A DNA stretch of 64,000 nt from Rosa chinensis (taxonomy: Eukaryota > Streptophyta > Magnoliopsida > Rosales > Rosaceae): the NCBI RefSeq assembly GCF_002994745.2, contig NC_037090.1:29742501-29806500 (forward strand). The letters run 5' to 3'. The first letter of the stretch is position 1, and each line of letters starts with the position of its first letter. Under the pieces are notes generated by a model, which worked only from the letters and a program-made list of their open reading frames with translations, was not told the DNA's origin and searched no databases. The translations under genes were made by a program, and so were the position numbers. Below, piece after piece: positions 12,201 through 24,620 of the stretch.

Positions 12201-13589
12201 AGCATCAAAATCTGTAAAATTTCATCACCCTCCACTATTACAATGAAAAACAATTTTGAAGAAGAAGATGAAATTTGGTTTGGCTGCATCAGATGAAACT
12301 TAAAAAGATACCAAATCCTAAACAATTAAAAATCTACTTTGGCTACAGCAGACCTCTGGTTTGCAAGAGAAGGACCAAAGTCCTACCTCATGGAAAACAA
12401 TCTATCTTTTCTCTTCCTACTAAATTCCATAGTTTGGTTGCAGCATGTTGAATTGTTGATGCAATTTTTTCAGTTTTAAATTACTATAATATAGATACAT
12501 CAATATTGGCTATGTAGAACCTTATATTGGAGATAGTGGTTTATCTTGCTCATCTTTATGATCCAAAGATCCTGATGACTGAAAAGTCTACTCTAATTCT
12601 TGAAATCACCATACTTGAGTAGCGGAATTTTCTTCAAACTGATAGCTGATTACAGTGAGCTATGAATCGAGGGACAAAAACAAAAATACCCATTGAGCCT
12701 AGCACCTTAAACAAAAAGAAAACGACTTAGTTTCTTCAAACAGACTATACAGAAAATCCCATCACTGCCCAAATGCAAAGTGACAAACGGTTCAGAATTA
12801 ATCAAGAAGAGAAGCAAAATTACGTTATATTAGACTCAACGATCACAGTTGAAGGATACCTCATCCTTGTCATCGTACTGCCGTAGCCATTCTAATTGTT
12901 GTGTTTGTTTGCATTAATACTTGTGGTGTATATAGTTCAAACTAGAGTATTAACCAGACCAAAAAAAAAAAAAGTAGGGAAAAAAAAAAACTATATATGA
13001 ACATGCAAGCATGCAGCTTCTTAATCATGAACTTGGATTTTAGTTTGATACGCAAGAATGATTCATAGAAACACAATGATTAACCAGAAAACAACTGAAA
13101 AATAAGAAAGATAAACAGATGCCTAAATTAGGAATCATTCTAATTACCATCAACCTCGTTGAATAAAAATTTGATCGTTGTTGGATTACCTGCTTGTCCG
13201 AGATTGTGATTGACGATAGCAAAGCCCGGCCGATCTACTTCAGTGGCAACAAAGCTGGTTCGAAATTCGCCCTGTTTTGATACATCTGACCCTTTCTTCT
13301 CATTCTTATGGTTTATGGATGGAAATTCGCCCTGTTTGCAGGTTTATGGTTTCTGAAGACTTCAACGACCACAAGACTTCCCAACCTTATCTCCTCCTCG
13401 ATGCAGCTGCCTCTCTCCTTCTCCCCTCAAAGCCCCTGCGGTAACTTCATACTTTACAGTTTCATCTTCCCTGTCCTATGTGAATTGACACGGTCAATCC
13501 AATCTAACGGAAATCCTGACGGCATCTGTTTGTCTACAATGCAGCTCTCATTTTAAACTCGAATGACGGAGCCCGTGCCTGTTGAGCCC
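9223..13589. other. Unique spacer between the inverted arms, no gene recognised
   Basis: AT-rich DNA with short, unconserved frames only. Simple features are a CT run near 10760-10782, an A-run at 12961-12973 and another at 12980-12990. The short frame at 13308-13556 has no recognisable domain. Confidence 0.5.
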
Positions 13590-14000
13590 GTGCCAAGTTG
13601 GCACTGAGAATTGGAAAGAAAGATATAGAACTGATAGATCAGAATGGATAAATGAACCAATAATATAATATATCTGAATATATATATGCGGCGTATCACA
13701 AATTAACCGAATAACGTATACCTTATTTATCTGTAATTTTTTTTCTTACTATTTATCTGCAATTTGTTTTCTTACAGTAAATGGACAGCAAATTCACCAA
13801 GATGCATGCATGAATGTCTCCATGAAATGTCTATGTTTTATGTTTTTGCATAAATCTATTATGGGCATCGATCATATCATATTAATTATTAATGAGAAAG
13901 AAAAAAGCTAGTTACAATTTCTGGGTAGATCATTGAACCCAAAGATTGGCAGAGAAGCTCTATATTAGCAAAACACCTTTTCTAAACAACGCAGGCCAAC

Positions 14001-14628
14001 TAGACCTGTAAATGGACCGGATTTTGATCCGGACCCTCTCCAGATCCGTTGCTATTAAACGGGTTTGGATCGAACATTTTGATCCGTTGATCCGTTAATG
14101 ATCCGAATCCGTTAACCCATTTAATAAACGGATCGGATTTGGATTTAGGTCGATCCGATCCGTTAATAATCCGACCCGTTTTAGTAATAAAAAATATTAT
14201 TTTTATTAATATATTATTATTTTTTAAAAATATAAAATATAAAATATAAAATATAAAATATTAAAGATTTCTAATATTACTTTTTTGCAGAAATCTAAGA
14301 GGCAGTCTTCGTAATTTTATTTTTGACAATGTAATTTTATTTTTGGTGATACTCTTCATGTAGATCATGTTATTTTAATATTTTATTAATATCTTATGAG
14401 ATATTATGATATAAATTTAATATTACTATTTAAAATTTAAAAATATTTGAAATTATAAACGGATCGGATTAGCGGATCGGGTATCTGTTAATCCGACGGA
14501 TACGGATTTAGATCGAGGTATCAATGATCTGCTGGGTTAACGGAGCGGGTTTGGATCGAATTTTTTTTTTAGTAAACGGATTTAGATTTAGGTCGATCCG
14601 ATCCGAATCCGGTCCATTTACAGGCCTA
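14001..14628. mobile_element. Non-autonomous hAT element (628 bp)
   Basis: The ends are inverted repeats (TAGACCTGTAAATGGACCGG and its near complement CCGGTCCATTTACAGGCCTA). A perfect 8-bp target duplication AGGCCAAC sits at 13993-14000 and 14629-14636, and the left arm near 7057 has the empty site. The interior holds clustered GGATCGGAT/GATCCG repeats in both orientations, AT-rich filler and no transposase. Confidence 0.9.
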
Positions 14629-14664
14629 AGGCCAACCCTGGCAGCCTGGCAGTCATTTTAAATT

Positions 14665-15883
14665 GGGAAAAAAATGCAAACAGTACCTGACCTTTGGCCC
14701 ATTAGTAACTTTAGTACCTGACAAAAAATATATATATATCACTTTGGTACCTGAAGTTCGGACCTCGACTCAACTTTAGTACCTAAAACACTGTTGGCCG
14801 TTACGGCGTTAGTCAACTGTCAAACAATTAGGGGTGTTCTCGTCCTTTCACTAAATCTCTTCTTCTTCCTCGAGATCTCTTCGTCTTCTTCTTCTTCCTC
14901 CCAACTCTCCCATCATCTTCTCCAGACCATTGCCTGAATGAAACCCGATCAAGCATCCCCACCACATCCACATTCCCAAATGAATTCTCCGCCAGAAAAC
15001 AACATATGAGATTAACAACCAAATAGGTTGGAACAAAACCCAGAAAACAAAATGATGAAACCAAAATTTTTTGAAGTTTATATAGATATTGTTTTTTATT
15101 TTGCATTTTCTTTCCCTATCTTCCAAATAGAAATGGAAAATCCCAATCAGATCTCACTTAGCAACCTACCTACCTACTTTGCAATTGGAACTCAACCTAG
15201 CTCTACTCCGCTCATTTCTTCCGCTTCGGCACAACCACCGTCACCATACCATGCTTAACCTCCACCCTAGCCTCACCGCTCTTACAACCCTCTGGTAGAG
15301 GAACCAGGGTTTCGCAGCAGTCGCCAGTCCCGGAGCTTGATGCTAATGGTGTTCTTCTCAATGTCCACTGTGACCTTGTGACGATTTCCTTCCTGAATCC
15401 CAGAAAGGCTCTCGTGACGGTGAAGCTGTTGTCAGAATCTTTGATCTAGATGGCGGGGAGGGGGCCTTTGTTGTTGGGATCGTTCCGATCGGCCATGAAG
15501 ATGTGGTACCTCATGGCGGCAGAGGCGGTGGTGGAGATTGACGGCTGCGATGGGTGGTCGTTGTGGAGGAGGTGGTGGGGCAGAGTGCCGGCGAGAGGAA
15601 TGACGGTTGTGATGGGTGGTTACTGATAATGGTTAAGGGACGAGAGAGAGCTCTGGAAGAATAGGTAATATATATATATATATATATATAATGAATTAAA
15701 TATGAAAGGACAAAATTACCCTTCAATATATGCCACCTGTCAGACGCCGTAATGGCCAACAGTGTTTTAGGTACTAAAGTTGGGTCGGGGTCCGAACTTC
15801 AGGTACCAAAATGACATTTTTTTTTGTCAGGTACTAAAGTTACTAATGAGCCAAAGGTCAGGTACTGTTTGCATTTTTTTCCC
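14665..15883. mobile_element. Foldback MULE-like element (about 1.2 kb) with captured fragment
   Basis: Terminal inverted repeats of roughly 160 bp start GGGAAAAAAATGCAAACAGT on the left and end with the complement at 15883; both carry GGTACTAAAGTT-type text. The flanks TTTTAAATT (left) and TTTCAAGT (right) resemble a diverged 8-9 bp target duplication, and the left arm shows the empty site (TTTCAAGT, reverse strand, near 7032-7040). Long TIRs and a 9-bp TSD point to Mutator-like elements. There is no transposase. The interior carries an alpha-crystallin-like fragment on the minus strand and a (TA)n run at 15665-15690. Confidence 0.7.
15212..15496 (-). pseudogene. Small heat-shock / alpha-crystallin-like gene fragment inside the MULE-like element
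   Basis: Read on the minus strand, pieces in shifting frames resemble an alpha-crystallin domain: a start MADRNDPNNKGP, then F-x-GFRKE, DIEKNTISIK and finally VKHGMVTVVVPK before a stop. These match the sHSP pattern of an LPGFKKED-like strand, an ISIxG-like strand and a C-terminal NGVLTVxVPK. An in-frame stop and frame changes mean it is not functional. Its position between long inverted repeats suggests Pack-MULE-type capture. The family assignment is by motif only. Confidence 0.5.
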
Positions 15884-18628
15884 TTTCAAGTTTATTGACT
15901 AATAGAACACTTTAAAGATGAGAATTGACAGGGATAAATTCATCATTTTGGATGAACTAGTCGGATTTATGGGCCTACTAAATATGTCCTTTGATACGTA
16001 CATATATATAGTTTATGACATGGAGACATACCTCATCAAAAGTAGAGAGGTTGAGCGGCACCTCACGTCGTCGATCCTATACGGTAGTGTGCTCCAATGC
16101 CGGTGATCATCTTGTTGGACTTCGTTGCTGCTGTTGAAATCAGAAGCAGAGATTGATAACTGGGGGCACTCAGAGACATGTAAGTGTTCCAATGTAGGGC
16201 ACTCAATTTCAATATCAATAGTACTGCTACTTGTACTGGACAGCCTTGTGAGCTTTGGAAGACGTTTTAAAACCAAGTTCTTTAACTGTGGAAGAACGAT
16301 CTTGTTGCTCTCTATTTCCTCACTCGCTTCAATTATTCTATCCAAGCATTCGCATTCCTCTACCAAAACGTCTTCCAATTGCAAAAGACATCGAGCTACA
16401 TCAGATGTGAAGAGATATTCCAGTTTCTGGCAATTAACCAAGGAAAAGATTTTGAGACTCTGGAAGATTCCAGATGGAGCAGGACCATCCCATATGTTTA
16501 TTAAGCTGTTCATGGATCTCAATGAAATCATACTCAGCCTCGTCAAGACAACGTGTTGTGGTTCATGCCCTTCAAATCCAAACACATATTTCATTGCCCG
16601 CATACGAGAACAACGTAGTTCTTCCAAACTCTCTAATCTGTGCAACAACTTTGACGGTAAAAGCGGTTTCACCAACCAATAACAATCACCCATCATCAAT
16701 TTCTTAAGATTACGTAGAGAGCCAGGTGGTAATTCACCGACACATAGCTCCTCCAAGTGATCCTCGGAGATTTCCAACTCTTCCAAGTTCTCAAACACAG
16801 GTTCATTTGACACCCTAGTCCATGTTATTGTGTTCAACAACACTTTGGCATATTCGGAAGATTCTATACACAAATACTTTAGTCCATGTAATCTCCCACG
16901 GTCGTGTTCCTCGAGAAGGTTAGTTAAGCCATGGCGACCTGTGTACCATAAATCATCTGTTCTTTCTGTCACTACACTGATGAACCAATCGGGTAAGTTA
17001 TTCATGGTTTCGACCATGATCAATGTTCTTGAAGAACGATGTGGGAAGGCCTCGTCATAAAGGAACAAAAAGTCCTCGTAGTATCTGTGGATAATTATAC
17101 AAAACCTGTCCCAATTTGGATTGAACTCAACGTTTTGAGGCAAGCATTCTGCACCACAGACGAAAAGCTTCAAAGTGTTTAAACTTGACAAGCCAATTAA
17201 CTCATCAAAGCTAGCACTAGAAAGAAAACAAAAGCAGCCTCCCGCAGCTTTACAACCCCACACGCCAAAATAACATCTCATGCACAGTACTTCCAATCTA
17301 TACAACCTTGATATCACTTGAGAGGGAGCTGTCTCAAAACGGGCTGCAGTCAAGTCCAACATTCTTAAATTCGTCAAATTTCCAATCTCTTTTGGAAATT
17401 TCTTAATAGAGCAACAGCGTCTCATACTAAGAATCTCAAGCTTTTTCAGTTTTCCAAGCATGGATATGTCAATCATGGACTTGCAATCATCTAAATGCAA
17501 AGCTTGGAGTCTGGTTAGGAGACTGAATGAAAGGGACAATGATGAAATGCCAGTGTTGCTAAGATCTAAGACCCTTAAATCATTGGGGCTTTGAAAAAAG
17601 GTTATTGGGATCTCTCTTATATCAGCATTTTTTTGTAGCAATAAAATCTGAAGTTTTGAACATACCAACTTGTTGGGAAGCTTGCAAATGTTGCTCTCGA
17701 TTAGTGAGATTGCTGAGTAGCCTTCGTCCGCATCCATCGACCAATCTTTCAAATGACAATTAGTTTTCACCAAAGAGGCGTGGCCATCTACAGAGAATGC
17801 AATAGATATGGCCATATCTCGAATGACATCATGCATCCTTACATACCCTTCTTTTGTCCCATCCAAAAGCAGACAAGAAGCTTTAAGGTATCTAGTAACC
17901 GAATGTGCTCTGACTCTGGCATATTCTATTGTGTTGTTGACATGTCGAAACAACCCTGTTCCGAACCCATAGCTCATCAAGTCTTCAACACGGATGTCAT
18001 AATCTTCTGGGAATAGGCAGCAAAGCAAGAAGCAAGACTTGGCGTCGACACTTTCAAGGTAATCATAGCTCAACTTAATGCACTTGAACACATCTTTCTC
18101 CTCGTCAAGGTTGGCAGGTTGAGACATCTCAAGTTGTCGAGCTGCTAGTTTCCAGTCTTCAAAATCTTTATCTCCAAGTGCCCTAGCAACTGCAATCAAT
18201 GCAACTGGGAGACCAGCACATTCTCTAGCTACCTTTCTGGCTACTTCATAGAAAGGAGTAGACTTTTGAATAGACCTTCTTGCCTTCTTCAAAAACAAGT
18301 TCCAAGCATCATCTTCTGATAAGATATTGACATGAATTTTTGCTTGGCTCTCCATGGTATGGCAAACATTCGATCTCCTTGTGGTGAATAGCAGTTTGGA
18401 ATTGCAGATTTGAAGCTCGTTGTAGCTGGGAATTCCAATGCTTGACAAGTCAAGTGTATTCCAAATGTCGTCTAAGATTATAAGGATCTTATTTCTTCCA
18501 AGTATCTCCGTCTGCAATCTATCGGCTCGTCCATTTTCTGACTCCTCCACCAATTTCAAGCCCAGCAGATCCGCAAGTGCGCCTTGAATATTTCTTGTAT
18601 CTGGGGTTTGGGATACAACAGCCATAAT

Positions 18629-19049
18629 TAGGAACAAGGATTAAGGATTACACAATGTGATGCAATCCGGATAACTTGCAAATAAGGAAGTGTGATTATA
18701 CTCTTTGCAGGTTGAGGAAACCTAATCCTATGTGGACTATAATTAGTTTACTAAGACATGAACTAAAGTATGCTTTGCAGAGGAGTTGAATCCATGATTC
18801 ACAAGGAAATCTTTATGGGAAGGTTTAGGAATCATCAACTCATATATAAAGCAAGGTCCCTGTTCTCACAATTAATCAAGCAATATTGTCTACCCCATTA
18901 TAGACTGCTAAGGCATTGGAGAGAACAGAAGACTTGTGCTTTCGGCATTGCAATGGCTTCTACATCATCAGGTTAGTAATCTTTCATCGACTTATTGGTT
19001 TGTGTTTCTTGAATGTATATGATGGATGTTTGTTCATGTTAATCTAACA
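18629..19049 (+). repeat. Copia 5' LTR, lacking its first 63 bp
   Basis: Matches 37472-37892 base for base as far as I can read, ending CTAACA. The first 63 bp of the 3' LTR, from TGTAAAACC on, are missing, yet the ATAAT duplication abuts it directly. Confidence 0.9.
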
Positions 19050-19051
19050 AT

Positions 19052-19064
19052 TGGTATCAGAGCC
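19052..19064 (+). other. Copia primer-binding site (initiator Met tRNA)
   Basis: TGGTATCAGAGCC, complementary to the 3' end of plant initiator tRNA-Met, 2 nt after the LTR. Confidence 0.93.
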
Positions 19065-20264
19065 TATCATATGCTTTTTGAAACTGAACCTAAATTTAGG
19101 ATTTATTTATTGGTGTTGAAAAACCTAAAGAAACAAAAAAAAAAAGGGAGAAGGGGTTATGGTCCGTGATTTTTTTTTAATTAAAAGCCCATCTGGTTGT
19201 TATGTGTTAAACGGACAAAACTTTCTATCTCCTCTCTCCCTTCTCTTCTTCACGTCAAAACACAAAAGGGGAACTTTTCTGGGTTCCTTAATTTCTGGAG
19301 ATAAATTTCGAATTACTCCAAATTTTCAATACATATGATGCTTGATGAAATCCTTTGGATGTATGTATGTTGAATTGCACTGATATGCAGGAACAATTTG
19401 CTTAAGGTACACAACTCTTGAACTCTTCATCTCTGCTATGAAAATTTTCGATTCTGGGATATTGACTGCTTTTGTGATATATGGATAGTGAAAAGCATGT
19501 TATATCGTATTGTTCTTGCTTGATTAGATTACATAATTGAATTGTTTGATTGCTTATATGGTATTACGTTATCATTAGCTGTCAGGATTGCAAATTAGTT
19601 TCAATCCTAAAGAACAAGTTTTTTTTTTAGGAGCTGTAAAGAAAAGACTAAAGCAAGCACTCATATACAGATTGGTTAATCCAACTAAAGCTATCTTAAA
19701 GTTCTCATCATGTTTGTTCACACAAACAAAATTTCTTCAAATTTTTTTTTTTTCCGCTGCAGAACTTTGATAAAAACAAAAGCTTTTTGTCTGTATGAAC
19801 AAACATTAAAGAGCCTCAATCTCGTTTTAGGAATTTCAGTAATATCTCTCACCATAGTGGTTATGTTGTTGGAATTCTTCTCAAGGATTTAAGATTGAGA
19901 TTGCAATTCTATTCTGAGCTACTGAATGTTCTTCCACAGAAGGTTTAAAATTTCATTAGTAAGGCGTAGAATTGGCACATTACAGAGATATTAAAACACA
20001 TAAAGTGGGGTGTTTTCTTTTAGCCACAGCAAAGAAACATTCATAGAAATTAGTGTTTTAAGAATTCTGGTTGTGTGGTAAAGAAACTAAAGGCTTGTTG
20101 TATCTTCTTGCTCAAATGTGTTGTGCAATAAGCAAACTGCAGAATGGGGTTAAAATTTAAAGAATGAACTCAAATGCTTGATAAAGAATGCTTCATGCAT
20201 ATTTTCTACAGAATGTATGAATTTTACTGAGTGCTTATTAAGGTTATTTCTTTCTTTTTCAGTT
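19065..20264 (+). other. Copia untranslated leader
   Basis: 1.2 kb of AT-rich sequence with short chance frames only. A pyrimidine tract plus CAG (about 20245-20262) lies immediately before the gag ATG and could be a splice acceptor. Confidence 0.6.
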
Positions 20265-21699
20265 ATGAGTCAGATGACAAAAATTGAAACTCTTACTGGT
20301 AGCAACTTTAAGAAGTGGAAAGCAGATGTAGAAATAGCTCTAGGACTTATGGACATTGACTTGCCACTTAGAGTTCCCGAACCACCAAAAATTACTGATA
20401 CTAGCACCAGACTTGAAAAGGATAAAGCTGAAAAATGGGAGAGCAACAATAGAATGTGCATCAAGATTATGCAGAGGGCAATGACTGATACGGTAAGGGG
20501 AGGGATTCCTGCTTGTGAGAGAGCCGCAGATTTTTTAGCAGCCATAGAAGAAAAATTTAAGGAAAGTGATAAAGCTGAAATAACAAATCTCATGAATACC
20601 CTTTCAACTATGAAGTATGATGGTAATGGAAGTGTTAGGGAGCACTGTTTGAAGTTGATTGATATTGCAAGTAAGCTGAAAACTCTAGAAGTTCCTGTAG
20701 CAGATCCATGGCTAGTTTATTTAGCTCTTTCTTCTCTACCTCCTCAGTTTAGTCAACTTGTCACAACCTACAACACTCAGAGAGATAAGTGGACGATTAA
20801 TGAACTCATATCCATTTGTGTGCAAGAAGAGGATAGGATTAAGAAGGAAAAAGGCAAAGTTGTTTCCACAGTAAACTTGGTGACAAAAGGGCAGTCAAAG
20901 AACTATGGGGTTAAGAAGCCTACATTCAAAAATTTCTCTAAGGGTTCATCTTCTGCTGGAGGATCTCACTTTTCTAAAGATAACAAAACTTCCAACTCAA
21001 ATGTTTTCAAATGCTTTTTCTGTGACAAAGTCGGGCATCTAAAGAGGAACTGTCACAAATACAGAAATTGGTTGACAAAAAAGGGTATGTTTTCTGTTTT
21101 TGTTTGCTTTGAGTCTAACTTAGTACATGTTCCTTCTAATTCTTGGTGCCTAGATAGTGGTTCCCCTATTCACATAGCTAATACCTTGCAGGGATTCATA
21201 AAAAGGAGAACACCAAATAAAGAAGAACAAAACTTGTTCGTAGGGAATGGAATGAAGGTTGCAGTAGAGGCCATAGGAGTTGTTAGGCTTTTGTTAGGAT
21301 CTGGTTTTTTGTTAGAATTGGATAATGTTTTCTATGTACCTTCCATGAGAAGGAATTTAATTTCTTGTTCTCAACTTGTTGACAATGATTTCAGTTTTTT
21401 CATTAATAAAATTGAGTGGAAATTATTTTATGATAATTCTGCTATTGGCAATGCTTTTCGATTTAATGGCTTGTGGCAATTGGAATGTTCATATCCAAAT
21501 GAGTCTTTTCTTGTTGAATCTGCTGGTGTCAAAAGAAATTTAATCAATGAAAAATCTTCTACTCTTTGGCATAAAAGATTAGGACATATTTCTAAAGAAA
21601 GAATGCAGAAATTAATCAAAGAAAACATTCTGCCTGTTTTGGATTTTTCTGATTATGATGTCTGTGTTGATTGCATTAAAGGAAAGCTGACAAACTTTA
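20265..21699 (+). CDS. Copia Gag, protease and N-terminal integrase (5' half of split polyprotein)
   Basis: Start chosen at ATG 20265 because MTKIETLTGSNFKKWK is the usual copia Gag beginning. In order: Gag (UBN2-like, residues 1-210), zinc knuckle CX2CX4HX4C (CFFCDKVGHLKRNC) near 255, aspartic protease core LDSG (about 295), and the pre-integrase zinc domain (LWHKRLGH...CVDC) near 430-470. The frame is uninterrupted until the gypsy LTR begins at 21700, after which a stop arises in the inserted DNA at 21737. The remainder is at 34046-36761. Confidence 0.9.
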
Positions 21700-22214
21700 T
21701 GTTAATGTCTAAAAGTCTAGCGGTAGCTGGACCTTAGTTAACGCTGATCCGGCAGGCGGATCGCTATCTTTGTTGTGAAGGGTTCCCGTTACCTGTCAAA
21801 TAAAATACAACGGGCGTCAGAGGGAGACCGCGCCGGGCGGTCTTCAACTCTCCGATGCCTAAGTTAGTCAATGTATTTATGTTGACAAAGTAACAGTAGG
21901 TAAGTATTGAATGCGTAATAAATGAGGAGAGAGGAGAGGACCTTTTATAGGTGAGGAAGAGGATGATCTTCTCCTTGTTTTCGATGTGGGACTGATGGTG
22001 CTTCAGTTCCCAGTTTCAGTAGCTTCTGATGCCATCTTGACACGGCGCGTGGCGGCGCGTCGGCGGTGCTTTGGGGTTGATCCGGGGCTCAGGCGGTAGC
22101 CCGGCTAACTGTCTCTACGTCAGTCACTCATATGGTGGGCGTTGGTACCCCCGGTGGTACCATGAGCGTGGCTCATTATAGCTAATTATGCTTGCAAATG
22201 GACATGCATGTACA
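21700..22214 (-). repeat. Gypsy 3' LTR (left)
   Basis: 515 bp, the same length as the right LTR with no difference I can see. In element orientation it starts TGTACATGCATG and ends CATTAACA. CTATAAAAGG at 21950-21941 (minus) is its TATA box. Confidence 0.95.
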
Positions 22215-22231
22215 AGTCCCCCAAATCCCCA
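22215..22231 (-). other. Gypsy polypurine tract
   Basis: On the minus strand GGGGATTTGGGGGACT abuts the 3' LTR, the usual plus-strand primer. Confidence 0.85.
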
Positions 22232-22826
22232 GTCAAGGAGGGCAATCTTGGTTGGGGAGTTGATCGGCGGTTTGAAGCGTTTCTCCCGCTAGACTTTGCA
22301 GAAGCATAATTAGCGTCAGTGCGTTGTCAACCATGGATTTATTGAGCAAACGCTTTGTGCCCTTTCGGGTGGGCCCCTGCTAGGCCCCCAGGGAGTCCCC
22401 CACTCCCCGGCTAAGATGGACCTCCGGATGGTCGTTGTTATTGTTTGTTGAGGGGGAGCTGCACGGAGCAGCGCTGCACGGAGCAGAGGGTGTTGGGTTG
22501 CGAGCCCAATCTTAGCACCCAGGTGACGGGGGTCAACGTACCTGATCAGGGCTGTCGTAGACTGTTGACTAGTCCCCGTGTCCCGTAGGGATATTCTGAC
22601 CGTAACTCCGCGTGGCGGAGTTGTCAGAGAGGCGTGGCCTCGGGATCCGCCGCTGGCGGAAGTCCCCCCGCTAGAAGTAGCAGGAAGCAGCGTCAAGTAG
22701 ACGTGCTTGGTATTTTATTGAGCGGTGTTGCGCTGAATAAAGTACGCAGCTTGTCAGATGAGAAATGGGGTCAACCAGCGGTGCGCTGTGTTGCGGAGGA
22801 CGCCCCGTTTACCAAATGAGGAGAGA
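22232..22826. other. Gypsy non-coding segment between tandem array and 3' LTR
   Basis: GC-rich sequence with no convincing gene. It contains a short direct repeat of GCTGCACGGAGCA near 22459-22485. Confidence 0.6.
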
Positions 22827-23863
22827 AGCTCCGCCGGCGGGGTTTCGCTCAGCGGAGACTCCGTCACTTGGGAGATGACAAGTGAGGATCCGCTGGCGGG
22901 GTTTCGCTCAGCGGAGACTCCGTCACTTGGGAGATGACAAGTGAGGATCTGCTGGCGGGGTTTCGCTCAGCGGAGACTCCGTCACTTGGGAGATGACAAG
23001 TGAGGATCCGCCGGCGGGGTTTCGCTCAGCGGAGACTCCGTCACTTGGGAGATGACAAGTGAGGATCTGCTGGCGGGGTTTCGCTCAGCGGAGACTCCGT
23101 CACTTGGGAGATGACAAGTGAGGATCTGCTGGCGGGGTTTCGCTCAGCGGAGACTCCGTCACTTGGGAGATGACAAGTGAGGATCCGCCGGCGGGGTTTC
23201 GCTCAGCGGAGACTCCGTCACTTGGGAGATGACAAGTGAGGATCTGCTGGCGGGGTTTCGCTCAGCGGAGACTCCGTCACTTGGGAGATGACAAGTGAGG
23301 ATCTGCTGGCGGGGTTTCGCTCAGCGGAGACTCCGTCACTTGGGAGATGACAAGTGAGGATCTGCTGGCGGGGTTTCGCTCAGCGGAGACTCCGTCACTT
23401 GGGAGATGACAAGTGAGGATCTGCTGGCGGGGTTTCGCTCAGCGGAGACTCCGTCACTTGGGAGATGACAAGTGAGGATCCGCCGGCGGGGTTTCGCTCA
23501 GCGGAGACTCCGTCACTTGGGAGATGACAAGTGAGGATCCGCTGGCGGGGTTTCGCTCAGCGGAGACTCCGTCACTTGGGAGATGACAAGTGAGGATCTG
23601 CTGGCGGGGTTTCGCTCAGCGGAGACTCCGTCACTTGGGAGATGACAAGTGAGGATCCGCTGGCGGGGTTTCGCTCAGCGGAGACTCCGTCACTTGGGAG
23701 ATGACAAGTGAGGATCCGCCGGCGGGGTTTCGCTCAGCGGAGACTCCGTCACTTGGGAGATGACAAGTGAGGATCCGCTGGCGGGGTTTCGCTCAGCGGA
23801 GACTCCGTCACTTGGGAGATGACAAGTGAGGATCTGCTGGCGGGGTTTCGCTCAGCGGAGACT
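22827..23863. repeat. 59-bp tandem array, about 17.6 copies, inside the gypsy element
   Basis: Unit starts GGATCYGCYGGCGGGGTTTC and ends GATGACAAGTGA. Units start every 59 bp from 22886 to 23830, with a partial copy before (from 22827) and after. All visible differences fall at two positions, giving only three forms (CCGCCGG, CCGCTGG, CTGCTGG). Such arrays in the 3' untranslated part of Tat elements are known seeds of satellite DNA. Confidence 0.95.
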
Positions 23864-24620
23864 TGCCATGGTTGGGGGGTTTACTTGTCAGGTGGCGACT
23901 TCCCTTGGAAGCCAAAGAATGATGACGGTGGACACGTGGCTAACTCTGAGAGGGTTAGCGTCTGGAGGCTTGCCTCCTAAGCCTAGCCGTCTTCTCGTCA
24001 TTAATGCGAGTAATGATGGATCTCGTAACCGAGGCGACGCCTCGGTTAATCCAGGGAGTTAATGAAGACGTGGGACACGTGTACGGTTGGTACGTGATGT
24101 AGTTTTGTAGCGGACGGCTCAGGATTATTTGATGTTGACATAAAAAGGGGGAACTGAGCGAGTTTCGACATTTCTGGAAAATCTTCAAATCTGAGTTGCC
24201 TGCTTCGAACCTTGTTCGCCTGCGAATTGCGAAGGAGATCTCCGGGCCTGCGTGGAGTAGTCGGACTGGAGAGGACGAACACTGTTAGTGAAGACGAACT
24301 GCACTCCAAAGTCTTCGACGTGAGGTTGGTATTTCGGATCCTCTTCCTGTTTCATTGAATCTGCAATGGTGGTTTCTGGGTTTTGGTATTTCTGTTAATG
24401 GTATGATACTGCCTCTGTGCTGTTTTCGGAGGGTGTAGGGAGAGATTTGAGGGAGGTTACGGTGTTTGACAGAAAGTTGGGGTTTTGGGTTTTGCTAGAC
24501 GGTCTAATCTGGGTTGAGCGTGCGGTTGTTTTTGTTTTGGTATTTTTGTGGGTAGTTGTTCTTGGCATCTTTGGCTGTATCTGATGTGAGAGTAGGTTAG
24601 ATCTGTATTTGTGCTAACTG
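23864..24620 (+). promoter_or_regulatory. Upstream region of the antisense gene
   Basis: A TATA-like CATAAAAAGGGGG at about 24138-24150 precedes GC-rich leader text by the usual distance. A donor-like GTGAGGTTGG near 24319 may start a 5'UTR intron. No coding sequence seen. Function as a promoter is inferred. Confidence 0.4.

Noticed and set aside
18770..18976. 68-codon frame repeated at 37613-37819
   Set aside because: Lies in the copia LTRs; duplication reflects the LTR pair, not a gene.
22827..23863. Possible CRISPR array
   Set aside because: Units are contiguous tandem repeats without unique spacers, in a plant retrotransposon.
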